DNA of 64,000 nucleotides. It comes from Actinacidiphila sp965342175. Its GTDB lineage: Bacteria; Actinomycetota; Actinomycetes; Streptomycetales; Streptomycetaceae. The first letter of the stretch is position 1. Each line of letters opens with the position of its first letter. Below are positions 35,239 through 43,777 of the stretch, piece after piece. Location: assembly GCF_965342175.1 (NCBI RefSeq), contig NZ_CBDRBL010000032.1, positions 1 to 64,000 of the forward strand. Direction: 5' to 3'. The notes under the pieces were generated by a model. That model did no database searches. It was not told where the DNA came from and saw only the letters and a list, made by a program, of their open reading frames with translations. The position numbers were made by a program, and so were the translations under genes.

Positions 35239-36296
35239 CGGCGGGCCTCGACCAGCCGGGGCATGTCACGGGCGGCCTCGAGGAGGAACCAGGAGGGCAG
35301 CACCGGGTTGCCGTCTTCGCCGTCGGCTATCACGGTCTGTGCCACCTCGACGGATATCTCGGCCAACTGCACCAGCAGCGACTTGGCCCGGTAGGCCATC
35401 TGCCGTACGGCCTGCGGCGCGCGCTCGCGCTGCGCCGGCAACTCCTTGATCAGACGACCGCGGAAGGAGTCGGCGAGGTAGTAGAGCAGGTCGCGGTCCT
35501 CGATGCGGCGCGGCCACGAAGCGTCGCCCTTGAGGATGGCGTCGAGGCCGTACGCGTGCCGGACGATCTTGACATAGCCGCAGAAGGCTGTGGCGTGCGC
35601 CGGGCTGAGCGTGCCGTACGCCAGCACCTTCAGCGTCCCCTCGTCCAGAGCTGGTCCGAAGGAGTGCAGCGCGTCGGAGAGCATGTGCCAGGCGCGTGGC
35701 GTGGAGAACGACTCCTCCGTCTTGGGCGGCGCGGACCACAGGTGGTCCGGCCGGTCGGTGAGGTGGTCGATGATCCACGGATGGATCCCCGCGCCCGCAG
35801 CCCAGATCAGCCAGTCCTCGGCAGAGGCCCGCAGATGGACATGCGCCAGCCGGTTGACCAAGGCGGAAGCCATGGGTCGTGCCAACGCGTTGTCGGTGGC
35901 GCGGTTCCCCGCACCGATGACGATGCTGCCGGGAGGCAGCTCGTACGAGCCGATGCGGCGGTCGAGGATCAGCGAGTAGAAGGCCTTCTGCACATCGGGG
36001 GTGGCCGCGTTCAGCTCGTCCAGGAAGAGGCAGTAGGGCTCGTCGCGGGCGATCGTCTCCGGCGGGCAGAAGCGGGACCGACCCTCGACGATCTGCGGTA
36101 CGCCGATGAGGTCCTCCGGAGCCAGTTGAGTGCCGACGAGACTCACGCAGTCCAGTCCCAGGGAGTCGGCGAACTGCCTGACCAGGGAGGATTTTCCGAT
36201 GCCGGGTGCGCCCCAGAGAAAGACCGGGCGGACGGTGGCCAGGTTGAGCAGCAGCTCGGGCACTTGGGAAGGGGAGACGGTGACAACACCCTGCAA
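35235..36296 (-). CDS. MoxR-family AAA ATPase
   Basis: A 353-residue AAA+ ATPase. A TTG start at 36296 with GAGGAG 8 bases upstream is preferred; an ATG at 36359 without a clear ribosome binding site would add 21 residues. Walker A is GAPGIGKSS (29-37), Walker B CLFLDELNAA and sensor I IVIGAGNRATDNA. The segment ALARPMASALVNRLAHVHL is typical of MoxR proteins. MoxR ATPases act as chaperones with vWA partners in maturing or activating enzyme complexes. It overlaps the vWA/metallopeptidase gene by 4 bp, so the pair is almost certainly one functional unit. Confidence 0.9.
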   Translation of the reverse strand: MQGVVTVSPSQVPELLLNLATVRPVFLWGAPGIGKSSLVRQFADSLGLDCVSLVGTQLAPEDLIGVPQIVEGRSRFCPPETIARDEPYCLFLDELNAATPDVQKAFYSLILDRRIGSYELPPGSIVIGAGNRATDNALARPMASALVNRLAHVHLRASAEDWLIWAAGAGIHPWIIDHLTDRPDHLWSAPPKTEESFSTPRAWHMLSDALHSFGPALDEGTLKVLAYGTLSPAHATAFCGYVKIVRHAYGLDAILKGDASWPRRIEDRDLLYYLADSFRGRLIKELPAQRERAPQAVRQMAYRAKSLLVQLAEISVEVAQTVIADGEDGNPVLPSWFLLEAARDMPRLVEARR

Positions 36297-36483
36297 GTTC
36301 GGGCTCCTCGGGATCGGGACAATGGCGGGCGGGCACCCTGCAGATGACGGCCGGTCCATGGTCTCACCCTGCCGCCGACCCGCCGCACCTGGTAGCTCGC
36401 GCGCACGCCCGTCGACGATCGGCGCGGGGAGAAAGCCCGTCGGCATCTCCCCACCGGCCCCCCGGAGGACAAGATCGTCGGCC

Positions 36484-37488
36484 TCACGCGCCGCCGCTGC
36501 CGCGACTCCGGTCGGGCGCGACGTCGTCGTCACCGCCTGTCGACGTGTCATGTGGCACCGGACCTGGTCGACGCAGGCCGAGAAGGCGCTTCCAGCGGCC
36601 GAGCGGCGCTGTTGGCGGTGACGTCGGCGGCAGGGCGAGTAGCGGGGAGGAAGGTGGCGGCGGGGCCATGGCGGGCGGCGGAATGTCCACGGCGACCGGG
36701 GCGGCCGCCGGCGCACCGCGCTCGGGTCGCGGGGCTGGACGGATGGCGCGTGCCCTGATCAGTGCGTCAGCGAGCGAGACATGGGCGAAGGCGATCTCGT
36801 CGGGGTCGCACGCGACGACCTGGGCCTCGATCAGCTCACGCGACGCGTAGGGGCCCGTGCTCCCCGCGGGGAGCGCCGGACACAGCCCGCGCAGGCAGGC
36901 CCGTTCGCGGACGTCCGAAACCGCTTCGGCGGCCGCTCGCGGGCCCAGCAGTGCGGCCCAGGCGGCGGCCTCTGCCCAGGCGTCCTCGGCGTCCCGCACG
37001 AGTTCCTCGACGCGTCGGCTCCGCCAGCCGCGGGCGCGCTGGTCCTCACCCCCGTCGAGGGCCTCGCGCAACTCGGCGGGGAGCCGGCCCTCCAACAGCG
37101 CCGGATGCTCCCGGGCGAACCGCCGCACGTCCTCGGCGAGGTAGAGCCAGACCACGGCGCGGTAGCGGTTGACGTACCAGCGGACGGGGCGGAGGAAGCC
37201 GGACTTGGCGAGCCGGGTGAAGCGCTCCCGGCTGATCCCGATCATCGCCGCGGCCTCGATGCCGCCCACCAGGGCCAGCCGCGCGCGCAGACCGTCGGGA
37301 AAGCCCTCCTCCCCCCGCAACCGGTCGACGTCCTCGCGCACGACACGCCGGCGTCCGCCGACGGCCGGCGCGGTGCGCACCTCGCCGATCTGCAGTGCCA
37401 CCTCGAACTCATCGGCCTGCAGGCACAGTTCCTCCCGGGCACGCTGCATGCCGAGCGCCTCGCGGACGGCAGCCTCCTTCACAGCCAT
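36484..37488 (-). CDS. Streptomycete conserved protein with helix-turn-helix-like segments (DUF6397-like)
   Basis: A 334-residue protein. Residues 1-60 (ELCLQADEFEVALQIGEVRT, RRRVVREDVDRLRGEEGF) and 70-125 (AAMIGISRERFTRLAKSGFLRPVRWYVNRYRAVVWLYLAEDVRRF) look like two excisionase/MerR-type winged helices. The C-terminal 80 residues are Pro/Ala-rich and disordered. From memory it matches a streptomycete family called DUF6397; I cannot verify the number. Function unknown, possibly DNA binding. The gene is 187 bp upstream of the MoxR pair on the same strand. Confidence 0.7.
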   Translation of the reverse strand: MAVKEAAVREALGMQRAREELCLQADEFEVALQIGEVRTAPAVGGRRRVVREDVDRLRGEEGFPDGLRARLALVGGIEAAAMIGISRERFTRLAKSGFLRPVRWYVNRYRAVVWLYLAEDVRRFAREHPALLEGRLPAELREALDGGEDQRARGWRSRRVEELVRDAEDAWAEAAAWAALLGPRAAAEAVSDVRERACLRGLCPALPAGSTGPYASRELIEAQVVACDPDEIAFAHVSLADALIRARAIRPAPRPERGAPAAAPVAVDIPPPAMAPPPPSSPLLALPPTSPPTAPLGRWKRLLGLRRPGPVPHDTSTGGDDDVAPDRSRGSGGA

Positions 37489-37581
37489 GCGACTCCCCCT
37501 GACCTCCGTAGCGAATGACTACTGACAGTCACGACGATAGGTCCTCGCGGCGCCCTCGACGAGGCCTGTGGATAACTCCGG

Positions 37582-38061
37582 TCACACCGCGTACTCGTAC
37601 ACGGTGACGGCGATCCCGCCGCGCACGAGCCGCTCCTCGATCAACGGCTCGACCCGCTCCCAGACGCCACCCGCCAGTCCGCAGCCGATGCGCGGCATGT
37701 GCACGGACGCACCGAGCTCGGCCGCCTTCAGCGCCACCACGGCGAGCCCGGCGTCGATGGCCTCGTATCGGACGGGCACATCTGTACCGCCCCTGCGGAT
37801 GCCGCGCTGCCCCACGAGGTTGGCGACCCATGTGCTCTCGCCGACCTGGACGAACTGAACGGCGCCCAAGGCGAAGTCGTTGACAGCGCGTTCACGGTGC
37901 CACCGCCGGTACGCGGCCTCGGGTCCGGGCCATCGCCGGGAGACGGCGACGACAAAGCCCTTGCCCCAACGGCCCGCGTCGTTGCAGACGTGGACGATCA
38001 GCTTGACGCCTTCGCCCTGCGGTGTGGTGGCGTCCCCCCGGACGTATGCGATCCCCTCCAT
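37582..38061 (-). CDS. Macrodomain protein (ADP-ribose binding)
   Basis: A 159-residue single macrodomain. The ligand loops are present: YVRGDATTPQ at the N terminus, VHVCNDAGRWGKGFVVAVSRRW with the distal-ribose Asn, and MPRIGCGLAGGVWERV near the C terminus. The Gly-rich phosphate loop and the order of motifs resemble the ALC1-like/TARG1 or Appr-1''-phosphatase group, which hydrolyse ADP-ribose esters. The start at 38061 has GGTGAG upstream. It sits 52 bp after cvnC of conservon 1, exactly where a cvnD gene would be expected. Confidence 0.9.
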   Translation of the reverse strand: MEGIAYVRGDATTPQGEGVKLIVHVCNDAGRWGKGFVVAVSRRWPGPEAAYRRWHRERAVNDFALGAVQFVQVGESTWVANLVGQRGIRRGGTDVPVRYEAIDAGLAVVALKAAELGASVHMPRIGCGLAGGVWERVEPLIEERLVRGGIAVTVYEYAV

Positions 38062-38113
38062 GAGCTCACCGTACGTCCGGGGTCCGACAACGCCGCCGGG
38101 GCGACCGGCCGGT

Positions 38114-38506
38114 TCACAGGGCGCGCAGGCCGTTGATGACGTCCTTGAGCAGCCCCACGTCCGGTAGTTCCGCCGGCGGCACGGGCCGGACGGCCCGCAG
38201 ATGGCCGCCCCTGAGGAGATCCCCGAGCAGGACACGGACGACGCCGAGCGCGAGGTCGGCCTCCGCGGCCAGTTCGGCCACGGTCAGCGGGCCGTCCCTG
38301 CACAGGTCCAGCAGGGCCAGGTGCTCCTCGTCGAGGTCGTCGCCCAGGACCGCGCCGACGGTCGGGACCATGACGGCGATCAGATCGACGTCTCCTTCGG
38401 AGTCCGGCCGGGTACGACCACCGGTGATGGTGTACGCGCGCACCATGGGACCGGCCTCGTCGTCATACCAGAGCGCGCCCTCGTCTCCCGGCGGGCTCGG
38501 GTTCAT
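38114..38506 (-). CDS. cvnC: Conservon DUF742 protein CvnC (conservon 1)
   Basis: A 130-residue DUF742 protein. The N-terminal ALWYDDEAGPMVRAYTITGGRTRP is shared almost word for word with the CvnC of conservon 2. The winged-helix-like core LTVAELAAEADLALGVVRVLLGDLL and the C-terminal DVINGLRAL also match. CvnC proteins work in the membrane-associated CvnA-B-C-D signalling complex of actinomycetes. The gene lies 6 bp after cvnB. No cvnD follows: the next gene is a macrodomain protein. Confidence 0.93.
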   Translation of the reverse strand: MNPSPPGDEGALWYDDEAGPMVRAYTITGGRTRPDSEGDVDLIAVMVPTVGAVLGDDLDEEHLALLDLCRDGPLTVAELAAEADLALGVVRVLLGDLLRGGHLRAVRPVPPAELPDVGLLKDVINGLRAL

Positions 38507-38512
38507 GCATCA

Positions 38513-38923
38513 TCACTCCCCCGGTGCCGCCGCGTCGTGCCGGCGCGGCATGACACCGAGGTGTTCACCGACCCGGTGGACCATCAGGGTCATCTCATAG
38601 GCGATCTGCCCGACGTCGGCCTGCACCCCACTGAGCACCGAGAGGCAACTGCCCTCGCCCGCCGCCGTGACGAACAGGAAGCCGTCGTCGAACTCGACCA
38701 TCGTCTGGCGTACGCCGCCCGCGTCGAAGTGCCGCCCCGTGCCCTTGGCGAGGCTGTGGAACCCGGACGACACGGCGGCCAGGTGCTCGGCCGTGGCACG
38801 GTCCAGACTGGTGCTCGCCCCGGTCACCAGACCGTCGGTGGACAGCACCAGCGCGTGCCTGACGTGCGGCACCCGCTCCGTCAGATCGTCCATCAGCCAT
38901 GTGAGTCCACTGCTCACCGTCAT
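38513..38923 (-). CDS. cvnB: Conservon roadblock/LC7 protein CvnB (conservon 1)
   Basis: A 136-residue roadblock/LC7 domain protein: LTWLMDDLTERVPHVRHALVLSTDGLVTG, AVSSGFHSLAKGTGRHFDAGGVRQTMVE and GFLFVTAAGEGSCLSVL. Roadblock proteins act as GTPase regulators; in conservons they bind the CvnD GTPase. It overlaps cvnA by 4 bp (ATGA-type). Confidence 0.93.
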   Translation of the reverse strand: MTVSSGLTWLMDDLTERVPHVRHALVLSTDGLVTGASTSLDRATAEHLAAVSSGFHSLAKGTGRHFDAGGVRQTMVEFDDGFLFVTAAGEGSCLSVLSGVQADVGQIAYEMTLMVHRVGEHLGVMPRRHDAAAPGE

Positions 38924-41187
38924 CCCCCGTCCTCCCCGTTCTCCGCTGTCCCCTGCGGTGCTACGGCGTCCCTGCCGCGGGCCAGGCCGCGGGCGAACGC
39001 CCTGATGGTGGAACGCGCCTCTTCCGGAGATCGTTCCCTTTCGTCTCCCCCATGCGGCTCTCCGGGGCTCTGGTGCACCCCGTCGTCCCTCAGTTGCGCT
39101 ACGAGAGTGGCCTGCCGCTGCCGCTTCGGCAACCCCGCCCCCGTCCTCCCCTCCTCGCGTGGGCGGGTCGGTCCCCGCCGTGGCATCAGAGCGCGCGGCT
39201 CCGCTCCGGCGCGACCGGGTGCCGGCGGTTCGGGCAGGGCTCGTGGGCGGAGCACCTGTCCGCCGGTCTCGACGTCCTCACCCGAGGCGTCCACGAGTAC
39301 CGACTGCGGGATGAACACCACCGCCACCGTGCCGTCGAACCGGCCGCGGCGCAGGGTGACGCGCACGCCCTGCCGGGCGGCGAGCCGGCCGACGGTGAAC
39401 AGACCGAGTCGGTCGGTCTCGGGAAGCTCCGTCCCGGCGCCGGCCTCGCCGAGTTCGTTGTTCGCCTCGGCGAGCCGCTGGGCGCTCATACCGAGGCCGC
39501 GGTCCTCGACCTCGAGGACGTAGCCACCGGCAACCACCTCGCCACGCACCTCGACCTTGCTGTCCGGCGGTGAGAAGGCGGTGGCGTTGTCGACCAGCTC
39601 GGCCAGCAGGTGCAGCACGTCGGCGACCGCGGGGCCGGCCAGCGCCACCCGGGGCATGCGCCGGACCGAGACCCGCTGGTAGTGCTCGACCTCGCCGACA
39701 GCGGCGCGCGCCACCTCCGCGAGACGGACCGGCCGACGCCAGGCGCGGCCCGGTGCGTTGCCGGAAAGGATCAGCAGGCCCTCGGCGTGCCGGCGCATGC
39801 GGACGGCGATGTGGTCGACGCGGAAGAGGTCGTCCAGATCCGCCGGGTCGGCGGAGCGGCGTTCCATGGCGTCGAGCAGCGTCAGTTGCCGGTGCAGCAG
39901 CACCTGACTGCGGCGAGCCAGGGTGGTGAAGACGGCGGAGACCCCGCGGCGCAGCCTCTCCTGGTCGACCGCCGCCTGGACGGCGGCACGCTGGGCGTTG
40001 TTGAAGGCCCGGCCGACTTGACCGATCTCGTCGGTGCCGAGGCTCAGGTCGGGTGCGGCCCGGGCCACGGCGGCGGCGTCGAGTTCCTCGCCGGCGCGCA
40101 GCCTGCGCAGCACCTCCGGCAGGCGCTTCCCGGACAGTTCCAGGGCCTGGTTGCGCAGCAGTGTGAGCCGCCGGGCGATGTTCCGCCCGATGAGCAGGGA
40201 GACGACGAGCGACAGCACGACGAAGAACAGTCCGGCACAGCTGACCGCACCGGTCCGCACAAGCACGCCCATGCCGTCGTCATGCGCCTGTTCGCCCACC
40301 TCCCGGGCGGCGGCGAGGTTGATGTCGCCGAGTTCGGTGAGCGCCCGGTCGGCGTTCTGCCGCCAGCGGTCACGCGAGATGCCGAGACCGACGTCGCCGA
40401 TCTCCGCGGCACGAGCCGTGGACTCCATGGAATCCAGCGTCCAGGCGACGCTGCCGCCCGCGAACTCGTCGAGGCTCTCCTTCGCGGCCTTGGTCAACTC
40501 CGGGTCGACGATGGCATGCAGCAGTTTGCGTCCGTCGATGGTGCCGACGAACTCGCGGTACTGCACGGGTGTCATCGGCGGACCGACCTGTGCGGCGGTG
40601 AGCATGGCGTCCTCGCGGGACAGCAGTTCCCTGGCGCGTGCGAGGTCGACGACCAGACCGCCCTGCCGGGCGGCCTCACCACTTCGCAGCGTGGCAAGCG
40701 ATCCGAGCAGCCGGAAGATGGGATCGATCACAGCGGAGTAGCGGTGGAGCGCCATCGACCACGCGATGTCGCGCCGGCCGGCGTCCTCGCGCAGAGGTGC
40801 CAGGTCATTGGCGGCGGTGAGCAGCTCCGTGAGCCGCTGCCGCTGGGCGAGGTTCAGTTCGGTGCCCCGCGCCTGTGCCCGCGCGTGCTCCCGCACGATC
40901 GTGAGCAGCCGGTCGGTGGTCCGTTCGGCCTGCTTCAGCTCGCTGCCGCCGGTCGCGCCACCGGAGGCCACATAGGTGACGGCGAGGCGTCGCTCCACTT
41001 GCAGCGCCCGGCCGAGGTCGTCCGCGGGTGCTCCGTAGTAGCGATAGGTCTCGGCGATCCCCAGGAGGGCGAACGCCCCGCGCACCGAGGTGAAGGTGCT
41101 GTATGTCCACAGACCCGCCAGCGAGAGCAACGGCACCAGGAGAAGTGCCACGAGTTGCGTGCGGATGGTGCGGGGGCGCAGGCGCAT
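38920..41187 (-). CDS. cvnA: Conservon sensor histidine-kinase-like CvnA (conservon 1)
   Basis: A 755-residue membrane sensor. Starts MRLRPRTIRTQLVALLLVPLL (first membrane helix). A nitrate/nitrite-sensing (NIT)-like extracytoplasmic helical domain covers about 40-315, the second helix SCAGLFFVVLSLVVSLLIG lies near 320, followed by a HAMP-like linker. The pseudo-dimerisation segment RRSQVLLHRQLTLLDAMERR precedes a histidine-kinase-type ATPase domain with ELVDNATAFSPP and VEDRGLGM. CvnA proteins resemble kinases but are thought to signal through CvnB-D. The Pro/Arg-rich C-terminal tail is disordered. Confidence 0.93.
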   Translation of the reverse strand: MRLRPRTIRTQLVALLLVPLLSLAGLWTYSTFTSVRGAFALLGIAETYRYYGAPADDLGRALQVERRLAVTYVASGGATGGSELKQAERTTDRLLTIVREHARAQARGTELNLAQRQRLTELLTAANDLAPLREDAGRRDIAWSMALHRYSAVIDPIFRLLGSLATLRSGEAARQGGLVVDLARARELLSREDAMLTAAQVGPPMTPVQYREFVGTIDGRKLLHAIVDPELTKAAKESLDEFAGGSVAWTLDSMESTARAAEIGDVGLGISRDRWRQNADRALTELGDINLAAAREVGEQAHDDGMGVLVRTGAVSCAGLFFVVLSLVVSLLIGRNIARRLTLLRNQALELSGKRLPEVLRRLRAGEELDAAAVARAAPDLSLGTDEIGQVGRAFNNAQRAAVQAAVDQERLRRGVSAVFTTLARRSQVLLHRQLTLLDAMERRSADPADLDDLFRVDHIAVRMRRHAEGLLILSGNAPGRAWRRPVRLAEVARAAVGEVEHYQRVSVRRMPRVALAGPAVADVLHLLAELVDNATAFSPPDSKVEVRGEVVAGGYVLEVEDRGLGMSAQRLAEANNELGEAGAGTELPETDRLGLFTVGRLAARQGVRVTLRRGRFDGTVAVVFIPQSVLVDASGEDVETGGQVLRPRALPEPPAPGRAGAEPRALMPRRGPTRPREEGRTGAGLPKRQRQATLVAQLRDDGVHQSPGEPHGGDERERSPEEARSTIRAFARGLARGRDAVAPQGTAENGEDGG

Positions 41188-41522
41188 GCGTCAGGTCCTC
41201 GGTCGACCATGGGCTCGATGGGGAGGGGCACAGTCTGGCCCACGAGTGCCCCCTCGGTGACGCCGACTGTGACATCTCACAATTGCCTTCCCCGGTGAAC
41301 GGTGCCGAGAGGGGGCACGGGAAGGCGCGAGGGGGACGAGCCACGGAGCAGGGTCGGCAGGCCAGGGCACCGTCGTGGGGCCTGGAGACGCGCCGCGCCT
41401 CCAGGAGCGGAACACGGCGAAGCGTCGTACCCTGCTTTCCCGCGCCTTTCGCGGCGGGTCCGTTCGCGTCGCGGACACGGTGCGGCATTGCGGGGGAAAC
41501 CCCGCTGACGCACGCTAGACGC
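41188..41522. promoter_or_regulatory. Divergent region between conservon 1 and the alpha/beta hydrolase
   Basis: No gene. It must contain the conservon 1 promoter and that of the hydrolase. TGTGACATCTCACA at 41268-41281 is a perfect TGTGA/TCACA inverted repeat with a 4-bp centre, a candidate regulator site. The spacing is two bases shorter than a Crp site, so I do not call it one. Confidence 0.4.
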
Positions 41523-42542
41523 ATGGAACGCGGACAGGTCGTGCGCCGGGTCCACGGTCCCGCTTCGGAGGCGGAGGGGGCTCTGCGGGACGTCCCGCTG
41601 GTCCATCGGGACATCCACGGCTACCGGCGTGCCTTCCGGCTGGGCGGCAGCGGGCCACCGCTGCTGCTGATCCACGGCCTCGGCGACTCGTCGGCCACGT
41701 GGTCGCACATCCTGCCCTTGCTGGGGCGCCGCCACACGGTCGTCGCGCCCGATCTGCTGGGCCACGGCGACAGCCAGCGGCCTCGCGCCGACTACGCGGT
41801 CGCGGCCTACGCGTGCGGTATGCGGGACCTGCTGGGTGTGCTGGACATCGACCGGGTGTCGGTCGTCGGGCACTCCCTCGGGGCGGGCGTCGCCATGCAG
41901 TTCGCCTACCAGTTCCCGGAGCGGTGCGAACGTCTGGTGATCGTTGGCGGTGGCGGCCTCGGCCCCGAGGTGCACCCCCTGCTGCGGCTGGCCGCGGGCC
42001 CGGGGGCCGAGGTGCTGCTGCCCCTGGCCACGTCACCGCCCGTGCGCAAGGCGCTGCGGCTGCTCGCGCCGCTGCTCAGGAACGCGGGCGGGCTGGGGCT
42101 GGGCCGGCACGACTTCGACTACGTACTGGAGCGTTACCTCATGCTCGACAGCTCCATGGCGCGTCAGGCCTTCCTGCGCACCCTGCGCGCGGGCGTCGAC
42201 GCGCGGGGACAGGTCATCACGATGATGGACCGCAGCTATCTGACGGCGGGACTGCCCACCCTCATCATGTGGGGAGAGCACGACGGGGTGATCCCGGTGC
42301 GCCATGCGCTGCAGGCCCACACGGCGATGCCGGGCAGCCGGCTGGAACTTTTCGAGGACGCGGGGCACTTCCCGCACCATGACGCGCCCGAGCGGTTCGT
42401 CGACGTGCTGGAGGACTTCCTCGCCACCACCACGCCGCAGGAGTACGACCCTGTGCTGTGGCGCCGGTTGCTGCGCCGCGGAAGGGTGGACGTGCCGCTC
42501 TACAGGGAGGTCGAGCCGCCGCACCCCTCCAGCGGGTCCTGA
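41523..42542 (+). CDS. Alpha/beta hydrolase
   Basis: A 339-residue single-domain hydrolase. It has the oxyanion segment LLLIHGLGDSSATW, the nucleophile elbow VVGHSLGAGVAMQ, the acid residue in LIMWGEHDGVIPV and the histidine in EDAGHFPHHDAPE. There is no signal peptide, so it is cytoplasmic. It resembles the epoxide hydrolase/lipase group of unknown substrate. It is transcribed against the conservons on either side and separated from conservon 2 by a strong hairpin. Confidence 0.88.
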   Translation: MERGQVVRRVHGPASEAEGALRDVPLVHRDIHGYRRAFRLGGSGPPLLLIHGLGDSSATWSHILPLLGRRHTVVAPDLLGHGDSQRPRADYAVAAYACGMRDLLGVLDIDRVSVVGHSLGAGVAMQFAYQFPERCERLVIVGGGGLGPEVHPLLRLAAGPGAEVLLPLATSPPVRKALRLLAPLLRNAGGLGLGRHDFDYVLERYLMLDSSMARQAFLRTLRAGVDARGQVITMMDRSYLTAGLPTLIMWGEHDGVIPVRHALQAHTAMPGSRLELFEDAGHFPHHDAPERFVDVLEDFLATTTPQEYDPVLWRRLLRRGRVDVPLYREVEPPHPSSGS

Positions 42543-42585
42543 GGCCGCCCCCGTTCGCATACGTGGTGCTGGAGGGCCGAGCCGA

Positions 42586-42635
42586 GGCGATCCGGGTGGC
42601 CCACTCCCGCAGGAGAGTGGGCCACCCGGATCGCC
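42586..42635. terminator. Long bidirectional hairpin terminator
   Basis: A perfect 21-bp inverted repeat (arms 42586-42606 and 42615-42635, beginning GGCGATCCGGGTGGCCCA) around an 8-nt loop. It lies between the convergent hydrolase gene and conservon 2. It is the most stable hairpin in the window by eye. Confidence 0.9.
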
Positions 42636-42810
42636 GCACGCTCCATGGGCGAGGACACGCCGAGGCCGTGCGGAATCCTCCAGCGGTAGGGGAGCCGGGC
42701 CCGTGCACCCCTACCGGCCGGCCGTACGCACGCCGTTCTCGGCCGGTTGCCGATGCACGGTCAATGGCGCCATAGGCGAACGGCGCCAAGGCGCTCGGCC
42801 CGCGCGGCGG

Positions 42811-43401
42811 TCAGCGCACCGACTCCAGGAGGCGGGCCGCGTGCATCCGCCCGGCGTGCTCGACGAGGGCGACCAGAACCTCCTTGCCCGACGCGCGCTC
42901 CCGGGCGTCGCAAGGGACGACAGGGGTGCCGGCTTGCAGGTCGAGGGCGCGCGCGATGTCCTCGGGACGGTGTTCCAGCGCTCCGGGGAAGCGGTTGACG
43001 GCGACGGCGAAGGGAATCTTCCGGTGCTCGAAGAAGTCCACGGCCGGGAAGCAGTCCTCCAGACGGCGCGTGTCGGCGAGCACGACCGCGCCGAGCGCGC
43101 CCTGTGACAGCTCGTCCCACAGGAACCAGAAGCGGTCCTGGCCCGGGGTGCCGAACAGGTAGAGCGACAGTCCCGCCCTGATGGTGATCCTGCCGAAGTC
43201 CATCGCCACGGTGGTCGTGGACTTCCGCTCGACGCCCATGGTGTCGTCCACATGACGGCCGGCCTCCGTCAACTGCTCCTCGGTGCGCAGCGGCCGGATC
43301 TCGCTCACCGCACCCACCATGGTGGTCTTGCCGACCCCGAAGCCCCCCGCGATGAGGATCTTCAGGGCCATGACCGGCGTCTCAGAGTGCCCGGAGTCCA
43401 T
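42811..43401 (-). CDS. cvnD: Conservon GTPase CvnD (conservon 2)
   Basis: A 196-residue Ras-like GTPase. G1 is IAGGFGVGKTTMVG, the switch region STTTVAMDFGRI, G3 FGTPGQDRFWFLW, and the G4 position reads VNRFPG rather than NKxD, which is normal for conservon GTPases. AGAGGTGA precedes the ATG at 43401, which lies inside the end of cvnC. It is the only CvnD in the window, although two conservons are present. Confidence 0.93.
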   Translation of the reverse strand: MDSGHSETPVMALKILIAGGFGVGKTTMVGAVSEIRPLRTEEQLTEAGRHVDDTMGVERKSTTTVAMDFGRITIRAGLSLYLFGTPGQDRFWFLWDELSQGALGAVVLADTRRLEDCFPAVDFFEHRKIPFAVAVNRFPGALEHRPEDIARALDLQAGTPVVPCDARERASGKEVLVALVEHAGRMHAARLLESVR

Positions 43402-43777
43402 TGATCACCTCTCGCAGGATGCGCTCGTCCGGTAGCTGCGCCGGCGGTACGGGTCTGCTCACCCGTACGCCGCCGAGCGCCAGCAGGTCGCCGAGGAGCA
43501 CGCGTACCACGCCCACCGGCAGGTCGGCGTCGGCCGCCAGTTCGGCGACCGACAGGGGCTCGTCCCGGCACAGCGCGAGCAGCGCGCTGTGCTCGGGGGC
43601 GAGCGTGGGATCGTCCGCGGCGCCAGGTTCGGCGAGCACCAGGGCGATCAGGTCCAATGCGGCGACAGCTGCGCCTGGCCGGGTGCGGCCGCCGGTCACG
43701 GCGTAGGGACGCACCATGGGCCCGGCCGCGTCGTCGTACCACAGGCCGTCCGGCCCGCGCGAGTGTCCGCCGTCCAT
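43382..43777 (-). CDS. cvnC: Conservon DUF742 protein CvnC (conservon 2)
   Basis: A 131-residue DUF742 protein, with the ATG overlapping the cvnB stop (TGATG); a GTG one codon earlier is equally possible. It contains GLWYDDAAGPMVRPYAVTGG, LSVAELAADADLPVGVVRVLLGDLL and REVINGLRAL, and overlaps the cvnD start by 20 bp. It is very similar to CvnC of conservon 1. Confidence 0.93.
   Translation of the reverse strand: MDGGHSRGPDGLWYDDAAGPMVRPYAVTGGRTRPGAAVAALDLIALVLAEPGAADDPTLAPEHSALLALCRDEPLSVAELAADADLPVGVVRVLLGDLLALGGVRVSRPVPPAQLPDERILREVINGLRAL

Noticed and set aside
41268..41281. Crp binding site
   Set aside because: The TGTGA/TCACA arms are separated by 4 rather than 6 bases.
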